Source of the DNA: Pleurocapsa sp. CCALA 161
GTDB taxonomy: Bacteria > Cyanobacteriota > Cyanobacteriia > Cyanobacteriales > Xenococcaceae
Reading direction: 5' to 3'
NCBI RefSeq assembly: GCF_003003995.1
Contig: NZ_PVWF01000019.1
Location: forward strand, 1 to 57,896
DNA: 57,896 nucleotides
This document shows, one piece after another, positions 7,394 through 15,933 of the stretch (the stretch's first letter is position 1; the number at the start of each line of letters is the position of its first letter). The notes under the pieces were generated by a model. That model did not search any database, had not been told where the DNA came from, and saw only the letters and a list, made by a program, of their open reading frames with translations. Both the position numbers and the translations under genes were made by a program.

Positions 7394-8293
7394 TTAATGC
7401 TTCTTAATTTTAATACTCCACGTTTCAACATAATCAAATAAGCTATTATTCAACTTCCCTTGTTGCCAAAGTTTTCTTACGGCATGATGATTTACACTCG
7501 TGGTTTTGAAATCATCGGCAAGTTCTTCTAATGGCACTTTAGATTTGACTTGAGTAATACTATCTATACGCTCAACTTGCTGACCATTATTCAAGGGCAT
7601 ATTATTTCTCTCTATTTTTTTGAGGTAAAGACCGCATTTAGTTTTAATGATGTCTTCTCTTTTGCTTAGAGCTAAACGTTGTGCCGATATTTCTTCTAAT
7701 TCAAGACAAATATTAACTAAGTCATCATTGTTGTTGATCTCAAGAATCTCAGAATCTTCTTCAATTTCAGCATTAGCTATTTCCTGCAAAATACGAAGTG
7801 TTTGTCGACAATCACCTTGAGCAGTATGATCTCCACCAAGTTTTTCAGTATTCTTTGTACCTGTAAATTGCTGACGAAGACGCATGAGACAAAATGCTTC
7901 TTTTACAGGACTATCGTATCCATATAAAGCTGCGGTTTGCATGATCATCTTTTGATCAAAGCTAGAATTGTAGGCAAGCATTATTTTGCCAGCAAGAGCC
8001 TGATTTATTTTGTCAGCGCTATTATCCCAAGTAATTGCACCTTTTTGTTGCAAAACCTCCTTGGTAAGACCGTGTTTGGAAATTGTTTCAGGCAAAATCA
8101 TCCCCGTAGGCATAAAAAAACACTCAAGTACAATCTCTCCCTGTAAGTTCATAGCACATATCTCTAGGACTTCTGCGCTATCGCCTAATCCTGATGTTTC
8201 GGTATCAACAATGATATATTTATCAGAATTGCTCAAAATTTCTTGAGCTTTGAATATGGCATGATTTCGCTTGGTTACTTTGCTCAGAATCAT
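7394..8293 (-). CDS. DnaQ-like DEDDh 3'-5' exonuclease
   Basis: A 299-residue protein whose first two thirds form an exonuclease domain. Motif I is IIVDTETSG (residues 27-35), motif II is AYNSSFDQK (about 107-115), and motif III is HTAQGDC (about 156-162), with the catalytic D, E, D, H and D in place. The remaining 100 residues form a charged helical tail that I do not recognise. It resembles the proofreading exonucleases and stand-alone repair or RNA-trimming members, but lacks the usual short length of polymerase III epsilon. Its precise substrate cannot be told. It is flanked by folC (convergent) and the cysteine desulfurase upstream on the same strand. Confidence 0.8.
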   Translation of the reverse strand: MILSKVTKRNHAIFKAQEILSNSDKYIIVDTETSGLGDSAEVLEICAMNLQGEIVLECFFMPTGMILPETISKHGLTKEVLQQKGAITWDNSADKINQALAGKIMLAYNSSFDQKMIMQTAALYGYDSPVKEAFCLMRLRQQFTGTKNTEKLGGDHTAQGDCRQTLRILQEIANAEIEEDSEILEINNNDDLVNICLELEEISAQRLALSKREDIIKTKCGLYLKKIERNNMPLNNGQQVERIDSITQVKSKVPLEELADDFKTTSVNHHAVRKLWQQGKLNNSLFDYVETWSIKIKKH

Positions 8294-8373
8294 CTTAAGT
8301 TATGTAGTTATAATTCAAATAAGATTCTGCATCTTAAAAAAATAATTGTCACTACTAGCCAAACAAAAATAGG

Positions 8374-9531
8374 TCATATAACTGTACGTAAGGATTTTAT
8401 TGTGGCGATCGCTATTTTCCCTACCGTCGTAATTTCTTCTGGGGTATTAAACCGACCAATGCCAAAGCGTAAAGAAGCATGGGCTAGTTTTTCGTCTCGA
8501 CCTAAAGCAGTTAAAACATGAGAAGGTGCAGTAGATTCAGCAGAACAAGCCGAACCAGAAGAGACTGCTACTAATGGCTGTAAAGCTAGTAACAAAGCCG
8601 AACCGTTGACCCCTTCAACACTCAAATTAAGATTATTTGGCAGGCTATGAGTAAAATCGCCGTTTAAATAAATACCATCTAGAGGTTCAAACATCGACCA
8701 GAGTTGTTGTTTAAGCTGCATGAAACGCTCTGATTCACTTTTCATGGATTCCACTCCAATTTCGAGAGCTTTAGCAAAGCCAACTATCTGCGGAGTATAG
8801 AGAGTACCCGATCGCCTACCTCTTTCTTGTCCGCCTCCTTGAATCTGAGAAGCTAACTTAACTCGGGGATCGCGACGACGTACATACAACGCGCCGATCC
8901 CTTTTGGCCCATAGATCTTGTGAGCAGTTAAAGACATCAAATCAATGTTCATTGCTGCTACATCTAAAGGAATTTTGGCGATCGCTTGAGCAGCATCGGT
9001 ATGAAATAATACTCCGCGACTATGACAAAGTTTGCCTATTTCGGCTAAAGGTTGCAGTACGCCTATTTCGTTATTAGCTGCCATGACAGAAACCAAAATC
9101 GTATCCTCGCGGATGGCTGCTGCTAGCTTGGTCAAATCTAAAATGCCGTTGGACTGCACAGTCAGATAAGTAACCTCAAAGCCTAGCGTTTCTAAATAAG
9201 CACAGGGATCGAGTACTGCCCGATGTTCGGTAGCCACGGTAATCAAATGTTTACCTTGATTAAAATAAGCTTCGGCAACTCCTTTGATCGCTAAATTATT
9301 GGCTTCCGTTGCCCCACTGGTAAAAACAATTTCTTCAGGAGTAGCGTTAATTATCTGGGCAATTACTTCTCTGGCATTTTTTACGGCAGCACTAGCTTCC
9401 CAACCATAAATATGAGTATTGCTCGAAGGATTCCCAAAACTCTCGGTAAAGAAGGGCAGCATTGCTTCTAATACCCGTTGATCCACGGGAGTAGTGGCGT
9501 GAGCATCTAGATAGATTGGGCGTTGATCCAT
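8374..9531 (-). CDS. Cysteine desulfurase (IscS/NifS family)
   Basis: A 385-residue PLP enzyme of class V aminotransferase fold. It shows the N-terminal YLDAHATTPVD, the PLP-stacking strand HTDAAQ, the lysine in LTAHKIYGPKG and the catalytic cysteine in SSGSACSAES near residue 325. It removes sulfur from cysteine to give alanine and a persulfide used for Fe-S clusters and thiolated tRNA. The long loop around the catalytic cysteine is IscS-like rather than SufS-like. No iscU or sufE gene is adjacent. A small conserved gene lies just upstream on the same strand. Confidence 0.93.
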   Translation of the reverse strand: MDQRPIYLDAHATTPVDQRVLEAMLPFFTESFGNPSSNTHIYGWEASAAVKNAREVIAQIINATPEEIVFTSGATEANNLAIKGVAEAYFNQGKHLITVATEHRAVLDPCAYLETLGFEVTYLTVQSNGILDLTKLAAAIREDTILVSVMAANNEIGVLQPLAEIGKLCHSRGVLFHTDAAQAIAKIPLDVAAMNIDLMSLTAHKIYGPKGIGALYVRRRDPRVKLASQIQGGGQERGRRSGTLYTPQIVGFAKALEIGVESMKSESERFMQLKQQLWSMFEPLDGIYLNGDFTHSLPNNLNLSVEGVNGSALLLALQPLVAVSSGSACSAESTAPSHVLTALGRDEKLAHASLRFGIGRFNTPEEITTVGKIAIATIKSLRTVI

Positions 9532-9566
9532 AGTTTAAATATCAAACTTTTCATACCTAAGTATAG

Positions 9567-9830
9567 CTAGCGTGATTGGCACAAGAATCGACGAACATGG
9601 CGAGAACCAATACGAACGATCCAAATTTGAGCGTCTGGGTAACGAGCTTCAAGACGATCGCAAGCAGCAATTTCACTAGCATCGACTTCAAATGCTCCAG
9701 TTTCAAGATCGATCGCCACTATCTTGCCACGATTACCTTCTTCGACTTGCGATCGCACCTCAGACTCATACAGAGCGTCACCCCTCTGGGCAAATTCTTC
9801 TTTGCTATATCGGGGTTGTCTGAGTGCCAT
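9567..9830 (-). CDS. Conserved small hypothetical protein
   Basis: An 87-residue protein of a type common in cyanobacteria. It has a basic N-terminus (LRQPRYSKEEFAQRGD), then a central beta segment GKIVAIDLETGAFEVD, then the C-terminal DAQIWIVRIGSRHVRRF. There is no membrane segment or known catalytic motif. Related small genes often sit beside toxin or PIN-domain genes, but no such partner is next to it here. It ends 35 bases before the cysteine desulfurase gene on the same strand. Function unknown. Confidence 0.75.
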   Translation of the reverse strand: MALRQPRYSKEEFAQRGDALYESEVRSQVEEGNRGKIVAIDLETGAFEVDASEIAACDRLEARYPDAQIWIVRIGSRHVRRFLCQSR

Positions 9831-9973
9831 AAGTTTGACCTCGCTACGACTTCACTACTTCATTTTAGCTTGGTGTCGCGATCGATGGCTTAGGCTGCAC
9901 TAGAATTCCTTACTGCGATCATCTCAATGTATCGCTCCTAACAGTTGTTCCAGATACAAAGCCCATTTAAACG

Positions 9974-10339
9974 TCAAATCCATATTCCATCGATAGCTGT
10001 TTTCTCACCAACTATATCGCCTGTATTAATTGTTTTGGCTATTTCGACTAACATAGCTTGGCATTCATGCTGTGCAGATGTTTTATGCTCCATCCCTTTC
10101 GGTATGATAAACATTTCTCCATCTTTTATGATTGCATCACCATCTTTAAAGTGAATCGTCATTTCCCCATGAATCACGATAAAAACTTCATCCGTATCGC
10201 TATGATTATGCCAGACAAATTCTCCTTGGAATTTGACAAGCTTAAATTGATACTCATTCATCTGAGCAATAATTTTGGGCGACCAGTGTTCAGAAAATTT
10301 AGAAAATTTATCCGCTAGGTTAATTGGTTCGTAATTCAT
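9974..10339 (-). CDS. Cupin-domain protein
   Basis: A 121-residue single-domain cupin. Cupin motif 1 is WHNHSDTDEVFIVIHGE (about residues 43-59), with two histidines and a glutamate for metal binding. Motif 2 lies around GEMFIIPKGMEHKTSA (about 73-88), contributing the last histidine. Such small cupins bind a metal and act as isomerases, dioxygenases or sensors, and the substrate cannot be inferred. The gene is followed by a decayed transposase fragment on the other strand. Confidence 0.85.
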   Translation of the reverse strand: MNYEPINLADKFSKFSEHWSPKIIAQMNEYQFKLVKFQGEFVWHNHSDTDEVFIVIHGEMTIHFKDGDAIIKDGEMFIIPKGMEHKTSAQHECQAMLVEIAKTINTGDIVGEKTAIDGIWI

Positions 10340-10419
10340 ACGTCTAATGTGAATTAGGAAAAAGTGAGGAAAAGAAAGAAGATGAAAGTTACCAAGCTCA
10401 TCATCAAAAATCCTTCCTC

Positions 10420-10623
10420 ATGAATAACATAGACTTTGAAAGTGTAATTATCACAGTATTTGTTCTCGTAGACGACTGGTATCAGGAAGAAGGGAAAGCT
10501 CTCAAAGCAATATCTCCAGGGGCTAAGGCTGAGATGAGCGATAGCGAAATAATCACCCTGGCGTTAATCATGGATTATTTACCATTTCCAGGTGAAACTT
10601 AATTTATTGGCTTTATGCGAGCT
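10420..10623 (+). pseudogene. Transposase N-terminal remnant, nonsense-interrupted
   Basis: The first 60 residues (LVDDWYQEEG, then KAEMSDSEIITLALIMDYL and PFPGET) match the N-terminal helical part of a widespread cyanobacterial DDE transposase group, IS982-like from memory. The frame is cut by TAA at 10600-10602, where the family normally has Gln. It resumes in the same frame as FIGFMRA (10603-10623) before similarity is lost. The whole catalytic domain is missing, so this is a dead insertion-sequence fragment. Confidence 0.6.
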
Positions 10624-10673
10624 GGGGAAATATATATTGCTCAGTAATCACTAGCCCGTAATCAATAATTAAT

Positions 10674-11036
10674 ATGCTTCACTATAAATTTAATCCACGA
10701 AATCATCTTTGTTCTCTAGTTTGGACGTTATTTTTATTGATTACCGTAACCAAAGAAACTAAGCTCATCAACGGTGTTACCTGTGCTGCATTGTTTGGTT
10801 TGCCTACCATTGTGGCGGGAATTAATCTACGAGAAAAAGCCGAATGCCATCGCCGTCGACGAATTATTAAAATTATTACAGAAAAGCAAATGCTCACTGT
10901 TGGTCAAGCTGCTAACATCTTGGATATTCCCGCCAAGGAGGCTGAGGTATTGCTGAGTCAACTCTACCGAGAATCAAGAATTGATCTTGGTAATCGCAGT
11001 GATGACATGGCTGTTGTTTATCTTCCCTCAAAATAA
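10674..11036 (+). CDS. Membrane-anchored winged-helix protein, hypothetical
   Basis: A 120-residue protein with two hydrophobic segments near the N-terminus (about residues 12-27 and 33-50). A very basic turn follows (CHRRRRI). The C-terminal half reads like a winged-helix or helix-turn-helix domain (MLTVGQAANILDIPAKEAEVLLSQL). A DNA-binding domain tethered to a membrane is possible. It ends 13 bases before folK on the same strand, so the two may be cotranscribed. I do not know a name for the family. Confidence 0.65.
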   Translation: MLHYKFNPRNHLCSLVWTLFLLITVTKETKLINGVTCAALFGLPTIVAGINLREKAECHRRRRIIKIITEKQMLTVGQAANILDIPAKEAEVLLSQLYRESRIDLGNRSDDMAVVYLPSK

Positions 11037-11049
11037 ATAATAAAATAAT

Positions 11050-11541
11050 ATGACAGAATGCGCGATCGCTTTAGGCAGTAATCAAGGTGATTCTCTAAGC
11101 ATCTTAGAGAGTTCTCTCAATGTTCTCAATCAAATTCCTGGGATTGATCTCAAGACAACTTCAAGCTGGTATCAAACCAAACCTGTCGGTACTGCCGAAG
11201 CCCAGGATGATTATCTCAACGGCTGTGTTTTATTATCTGTCGCCCAAACTCCAGAAGAATTATTAGCTATTTTGCAAGCTACGGAACTTCAGTTTGGCAG
11301 AACCAGTAAAGGAGATCGTCAACCCCGTACTTTAGATCTAGATTTACTGTTGTATGGAGATTTAGTCCTCAACACGCCAAACTTAACTCTACCCCATCCC
11401 AGGATGACAGAAAGAGCATTTGTGTTAGTACCCTTGGCGGAGATTGCTGCTGACTGGATTGAACCAAGATCGGGGACGAAGATTGCTAAATTACTGAAAA
11501 ATATCGATACGAGTGGTGTGCAGCTTTTTATGATGGCTTAA
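11050..11541 (+). CDS. folK: HPPK, dihydropteridine pyrophosphokinase
   Basis: A 163-residue enzyme of normal length that transfers pyrophosphate from ATP to 6-hydroxymethyl-7,8-dihydropterin in folate synthesis. It opens with the glycine-serine start [10 protein letters not shown]. It carries the pterin-binding aromatic positions, the [12 protein letters not shown] signature with its metal-binding aspartates, and the [13 protein letters not shown] segment. Its stop overlaps the end of the convergent queC gene by four bases. Confidence 0.96.
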   Translation: MTECAIALGSNQGDSLSILESSLNVLNQIPGIDLKTTSSWYQTKPVGTAEAQDDYLNGCVLLSVAQTPEELLAILQATELQFGRTSKGDRQPRTLDLDLLLYGDLVLNTPNLTLPHPRMTERAFVLVPLAEIAADWIEPRSGTKIAKLLKNIDTSGVQLFMMA

Positions 11542-12230
11542 AGCTTAAAACTTCGCTCGTTTACCTGGTCACTGGTGAGATCTGATCTTCCTGCTTCAAT
11601 TAAAGCGCGATCGCGTATTCGACAAGAATCACATAAACCACAGGGGTTTACGACTCCCTGATAACAAGACCAAGTATCGGCAATAGGTACATTTAACTCC
11701 AAAGCGCGACGAACAATATCAACCTTCGAATCTTCTACCAAAGGAGCAACTAATTGAGGGGCATTACCTTCTACTCCCGCTTTGGAGGAAAGATTAGCCA
11801 ACTTTTGATAGGCTGCCAAATATTCGGGGCGACAATCTGGATAACCAGAATAGTCTATAGCATTAATCCCTAGATAAATCGCTTGAGCATTTTTTGCTTC
11901 GGCAAGGGAAAGAGCGATCGCGAGAAATACCGTGTTGCGTCCTGGTACATAGGTAGAAGGAATAATATCAGGCTGTAAACCTCCTTGAGGGATTGCCATC
12001 GATTGATCTGTTAAGGAAGATCCCCCCCACTGAGATAGATCGATATCGGTGATAAAGTGTTCTGTAATTCCCAATGCTTCAGCTATTTTTTTCGCTGCTG
12101 CTAATTCCTTTGCGTGTCTTTGACCATAGCGGAAAGAAAGAGCAATAACCTGATACCCTTGGGCGATCGCAATCGCTGCTGTGGTGGCGGAATCCAATCC
12201 TCCAGAAAGTAAGACTACTGCTTTATTCAT
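11538..12230 (-). CDS. queC: 7-cyano-7-deazaguanine synthase
   Basis: A 230-residue ATP pyrophosphatase-type enzyme that converts 7-carboxy-7-deazaguanine to preQ0 for queuosine. The PP-loop [10 protein letters not shown] is at residues 7-16. The zinc-binding cysteines (CYQG ... CGLCDSC) are near residues 188-202. ATG 12230 gives the standard N-terminus. It is divergent from mnmE, with a 65-base gap holding both promoters. Both act on tRNA wobble positions, though by separate pathways. Confidence 0.96.
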   Translation of the reverse strand: MNKAVVLLSGGLDSATTAAIAIAQGYQVIALSFRYGQRHAKELAAAKKIAEALGITEHFITDIDLSQWGGSSLTDQSMAIPQGGLQPDIIPSTYVPGRNTVFLAIALSLAEAKNAQAIYLGINAIDYSGYPDCRPEYLAAYQKLANLSSKAGVEGNAPQLVAPLVEDSKVDIVRRALELNVPIADTWSCYQGVVNPCGLCDSCRIRDRALIEAGRSDLTSDQVNERSFKL

Positions 12231-12295
12231 ATTTATTCAGGCAAATTTATCATTTAATATAAATATAATCAAAATTCATCTATTTAATAGCTCAA

Positions 12296-13669
12296 ATGCC
12301 TATCCAGGGAGAAACCATTGTAGCGATCGCCACTGCTATATTACCCCAACAGGGTAGCGTTGGCATCGTACGTCTATCAGGCACCAAATCTCTGGCGATC
12401 GCGAAAAGTCTGTTTTATTCCCCTGGAAAGCAGGAATGGTCATCTCATCGCATTCTTTATGGTTATATTCGCGATCCCGAAACCAAACAGACCATAGATG
12501 AAGCGCTACTAATGTTAATGCTGCAACCTCGTTCTTTTACCCGCGAGGATGTAGTCGAGTTTCACTGTCACGGCGGAATTATTGCGGTACAGGAGGTTCT
12601 ACAGCTATGTGTAGCCCAAGGAGCAAGATTAGCCCAGCCAGGAGAATTTAGCCTCAGAGCTTTTCTTAATGGCAGAATTGATTTAACTCAAGCTGAAAGT
12701 ATTGCTGAATTAGTCTCCGCTCAATCAAAACAAGCCTCGCAAATAGCTTTAGCAGGTTTACAGGGTAAATTAGGCAGTCCGATTCGGGATCTGCGCACAA
12801 CTTGTTTAGATATCTTGGCAGAAGTAGAGGCACGTATTGATTTTGCTGACGATTTGCCACCATTGAATGAAGCGCAAATCGAGCAACAGCTAGAGGATGT
12901 GTTAGACCGAGTAAACCAGATCTTGGCAACAGCAGAACAAGGAGAATTATTAAGAAACGGTTTAAAAGTAGCAATCGTTGGCTGCCCTAATGTGGGCAAG
13001 TCCAGTTTGCTAAACGCATGGAGCAAAAGCGATCGCGCCATTGTCACTGATTTACCAGGAACAACTCGTGATGTAATTGAGTCTACTTTGGTAGTTGCGG
13101 GAATTCCCATTCAGGTACTCGATACCGCAGGGATTCGGGAAACTGTCGATACTGTGGAAAGAATTGGGGTAGAGCGATCGCGTAGAGCAGCCCAAGATGC
13201 CGACTTGGTTCTCTTGACTGTTGATGCTTCCCAAGGCTGGACAGATGAGGATCTAGAAATCTATCAACAAGTAAAACATAGACCTTTAATCCTCGTAATC
13301 AATAAAGCCGATCTAGCCTCCCCCAAGTCTCTAAACTATCCCCAGGAAATAGAATCCACCGTCCATACTAGTGCTGCTCATCATCAGGGAATTACGGCTT
13401 TAGAAACGGCAATTATTAGTCTGGCTCATCAGGGTAAAGTAATGGCAGCTAACTCAGAAGTAGCAGTGAATCAAAGACAAGCATCCGCCTTAACTAGAGC
13501 CAGAGTTGCCCTCAAGCAGGTGCAAGAAACTGTCACCAATCAACTGCCCTTAGACTTTTGGACTATTGACCTTAGAGGTGCAATTCAAGCATTAGGCGAA
13601 ATTACAGGAGAAGAGGTTACCGAGTCTGTACTTGATCGCATTTTCAGCCGTTTCTGCATCGGTAAATAG
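12296..13669 (+). CDS. mnmE: tRNA modification GTPase MnmE
   Basis: A 457-residue protein with the three expected parts: an N-terminal tetrahydrofolate-binding domain ([11 protein letters not shown]...), a helical domain, and an inserted G domain. The G domain shows G1 GCPNVGKSS (about residues 228-236), the switch region DLPGTTRD, G3 DTAG and G4 NKAD. The chain ends CIGK, the conserved C-terminal motif with the catalytic cysteine. With MnmG it installs carboxymethylaminomethyl groups on U34 of tRNAs. A terminator-like hairpin follows. Confidence 0.97.
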   Translation: MPIQGETIVAIATAILPQQGSVGIVRLSGTKSLAIAKSLFYSPGKQEWSSHRILYGYIRDPETKQTIDEALLMLMLQPRSFTREDVVEFHCHGGIIAVQEVLQLCVAQGARLAQPGEFSLRAFLNGRIDLTQAESIAELVSAQSKQASQIALAGLQGKLGSPIRDLRTTCLDILAEVEARIDFADDLPPLNEAQIEQQLEDVLDRVNQILATAEQGELLRNGLKVAIVGCPNVGKSSLLNAWSKSDRAIVTDLPGTTRDVIESTLVVAGIPIQVLDTAGIRETVDTVERIGVERSRRAAQDADLVLLTVDASQGWTDEDLEIYQQVKHRPLILVINKADLASPKSLNYPQEIESTVHTSAAHHQGITALETAIISLAHQGKVMAANSEVAVNQRQASALTRARVALKQVQETVTNQLPLDFWTIDLRGAIQALGEITGEEVTESVLDRIFSRFCIGK

Positions 13670-13705
13670 ATTCAACTTACTCAACGGGGGAAACCTCCGC
13701 AACCT

Positions 13706-13735
13706 AACTGTCTCGCAATGAGCAGTTACTTTTTC
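13706..13735 (+). terminator. Probable mnmE terminator
   Basis: AACTG-TCTC and GAG-CAGTT form a short stem (13706-13727), followed by a T-rich stretch (13730-13739). A second small hairpin, CGGGGG-AAA-CCTCCG, lies at 13685-13699. Confidence 0.5.
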
Positions 13736-13817
13736 TTTCAATAAGAGGATTGCTATTAAGGAAAGAATTTCTTTTTATTTCTTCGTGAACGAAGAGGTTA
13801 TAAACCTGGTTAATCAA

Positions 13818-13852
13818 TTGATCATTGTTCAATGTTCATTGATCATTGATCA
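13818..13852. repeat. Heptamer tandem array (TTGATCA x5)
   Basis: Five seven-base units in a row: TTGATCA, TTGTTCA, ATGTTCA, TTGATCA, TTGATCA. The array directly abuts the stop codon of the downstream (minus-strand) sugar transferase gene. Confidence 0.85.
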
Positions 13853-13853
13853 A

Positions 13854-15290
13854 CTACCTACCTTTACCTAGTATAACTACTCTTAAAGTCTTAAAAGCGA
13901 TCCCTAAATCCATCAATAGAGAATAGTTCTTGATGTAATACAGGTCATACGCCACCTTTTGATAAGCATCTTCAACCGAAGCACCATAGGGGTAACAAAC
14001 TTGCGCCCAGCCAGTAATTCCAGGCTTAACCAAGTAGCGCACGTCATAATAAGGAATCTGTTCTCTTAACTGCATATCGAATTCAGGACGCTCAGGACGA
14101 GGACCTACCAAACTCATCTCTCCTTTAAAGACATTCCACAGTTGAGGCAGTTCATCAATTCTCGTTAGGCGAATAAACGAACCAACTTTAGTGATACGAG
14201 GATCTTTTGTTTTTGCCCATTGAATTCCTTTCGATTCAGCGTTTTGATACATTGAGCGAAATTTGTAAACTCGAAACTTTTTCCCGTTTAATCCAGTTCT
14301 TACCTGTGAATAAAAAATTGCACCTGGACTACTTAACTTAATGGCGATCGCCACAGGAATAGTAATCGGTAGAGATACAACAATCATTACTGCTGCCACT
14401 ACAATATCAATTAACTGTTTTAACTTAGCTTTAATTCTATTGTGTAAAATGTTGAACCCAGAAGTAAAGGCAAACCAGTCATCCTGAACATAGGCAGGAG
14501 GAATCTTTTGCCAAAATCGCTCACAAAAATCAGCAATACTATACACATAAACTCCTCTTAACCTCATATCCATCAAATCTCTAACCATCTGTTGAGATAA
14601 GCTTCTGTCCGCACCATCAATGAGAATTCCTGACCAGTACTGTTGTTTCCAAGTAGAGTTTAGACCATTTATTTTATTGAGTACTGCTGTATTGCTGTTG
14701 GATTGATTATAAACATCGGAATTTTCACTGGCAAAATCAGTAAAAGAAACAAATTCAGTCGGAGAGTTTAATTTGCGGTGTTCTTTCCCAAAATCGACAA
14801 CTTTTCGATCATCACCTAATACTAAAAATCGGCTAGGTTGCTGATTTGTTTTGAGCCATCCATCTACAATTGTTCTGCTGATTACTGCCCAGATAGAAAA
14901 CAAGCCAACGCTAATTAATAAGACACCCCTACCGACAATCGGCTCACTACCCCACAATCCTGTAATGTAAATCAGAGAAGTCACCGCTGCCACTGTAGCG
15001 ACTATACCCAATATTGCTCTTTCTGAAAGGCGAACTCCTGAAACTTCTCGATTGAGTTTGTAGGTATCGGTTAAATATAATCCAAATAAATATATCGCAA
15101 TCAGAGCATATAGAATTGGCATCCCTAAATCTAGAGATTTTGATACTCGCAACTCTAACGCTAAATTAAAGCACAATAGTAAACCAATGATATCTCCGAT
15201 AACCAACAAGCAGACTATAATCATACGAGATGTATGACTATACATTAATAGAGTCGATACATACTTAGACGATCGCTTACCATATAGCAT
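13854..15290 (-). CDS. Exopolysaccharide priming glycosyl-phosphotransferase
   Basis: A 478-residue WbaP/CpsE/WcaJ-type enzyme. The N-terminal half has about four membrane segments, then comes a nucleotide-binding-like middle. The C-terminal catalytic domain carries KFRSM (about residue 345), the LPQLWNVFKGEMSLVGPRPE signature, and a re-entrant hydrophobic helix before it (LIDIVVAAVMIVVSLP). It transfers the first sugar phosphate from a nucleotide sugar to undecaprenyl phosphate at the cytoplasmic membrane to start polysaccharide units. An internal Met at residue 16 is an alternative start. No other polysaccharide genes adjoin except the O-antigen-ligase-like ictB upstream. Confidence 0.92.
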   Translation of the reverse strand: MLYGKRSSKYVSTLLMYSHTSRMIIVCLLVIGDIIGLLLCFNLALELRVSKSLDLGMPILYALIAIYLFGLYLTDTYKLNREVSGVRLSERAILGIVATVAAVTSLIYITGLWGSEPIVGRGVLLISVGLFSIWAVISRTIVDGWLKTNQQPSRFLVLGDDRKVVDFGKEHRKLNSPTEFVSFTDFASENSDVYNQSNSNTAVLNKINGLNSTWKQQYWSGILIDGADRSLSQQMVRDLMDMRLRGVYVYSIADFCERFWQKIPPAYVQDDWFAFTSGFNILHNRIKAKLKQLIDIVVAAVMIVVSLPITIPVAIAIKLSSPGAIFYSQVRTGLNGKKFRVYKFRSMYQNAESKGIQWAKTKDPRITKVGSFIRLTRIDELPQLWNVFKGEMSLVGPRPERPEFDMQLREQIPYYDVRYLVKPGITGWAQVCYPYGASVEDAYQKVAYDLYYIKNYSLLMDLGIAFKTLRVVILGKGR

Positions 15291-15590
15291 AAATTTGGAT
15301 TATTAAAAAGGCTAGTTCAAGGGATTTTTATAGTTTAATTCTACAGGACAAACTGTAAATTTACCTATCAATTATAGTTACTTTATCGTCAACACAATCT
15401 GTGGTTTTACTGATTTATATAAATTAATAATTGAAGAGAATGTATTATTAATAAATCCAGGTAAAACAACCAAATAAAGCGCTTAAAGTAAAATTACATT
15501 AACTTATTGTAAAATCTTAAAATATTATTTTTGATGTATTACAGCCGTTTCCAATTGAATAGACTACGCTCTTAATTAATTAACTCGCAG

Positions 15591-15618
15591 CTCTAAGCTA
15601 TAAGCCATAAGCTTTAAG
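15591..15618. repeat. Heptamer tandem array (CTNTAAG x4)
   Basis: Four seven-base units: CTCTAAG, CTATAAG, CCATAAG and CTTTAAG. The pattern is close to the GCTCTAA array at 37051-37073. Confidence 0.85.
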
Positions 15619-15663
15619 CCTTTTCTAATCATTCTAATAACTGTGGTCTACTAACGTGAAAAA

Positions 15664-15841
15664 CGCTGTAACCCTCTTTTGTCAGACTCTGAAAACTTTT
15701 GTCATTTCAAAAATCTAGAACCTTTATATAGAAAAGAATTGCTCTGTTTTTTTTTTAAAATAAAAGCTTAAAGCTAAAAATGGCTGTAATTCTTTCACTG
15801 TAAGGATCGATCTCGGAAAGCGACAAAAGAGGGGTAAGTAC
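15664..15841. mobile_element. Possible MITE remnant with inverted ends
   Basis: CCCTCTTTTGTC (15672-15683) and its exact complement GACAAAAGAGGG (15822-15833) enclose 138 bases without coding capacity. The left end also carries a direct repeat of TTTTGTCA (15677 and 15697). Terminal inverted repeats around non-coding DNA suggest a non-autonomous element. No target duplication is obvious to me. Confidence 0.35.
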
Positions 15842-15900
15842 TAATATTTAAGCGGGGAAAAAGCTTAAAAACCAAGCATTTAATCAAGTTGCGATCTGCT

Positions 15901-15924
15901 GTCCCCGCATTCTTAGGCGGGAAC
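15901..15924 (-). terminator. GC-rich hairpin after ictB
   Basis: GTCCCCGC (15901-15908) pairs with GCGGGAAC (15917-15924) apart from one mismatch, around a loop ATTCTTAG. It lies ten bases beyond the ictB stop and may end that transcript. The shape and TCTTAG loop also recall IS200/IS605-type end hairpins (compare 3965-3987). Confidence 0.4.
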
Positions 15925-15933
15925 AAACAATTA

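Larger units (their letters stand above)
15291..15933. other. Long gene-free gap with repeat remnants
   Basis: There are 643 bases between the sugar transferase and ictB without a believable gene. A minus-strand frame at 15795-16040 is only an antisense overlap. The gap contains a heptamer array (15591-15618), a pair of long inverted repeats (15672-15683 with 15822-15833) and a GC-rich hairpin (15901-15924). It looks like a repeat-landing zone. Confidence 0.6.
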
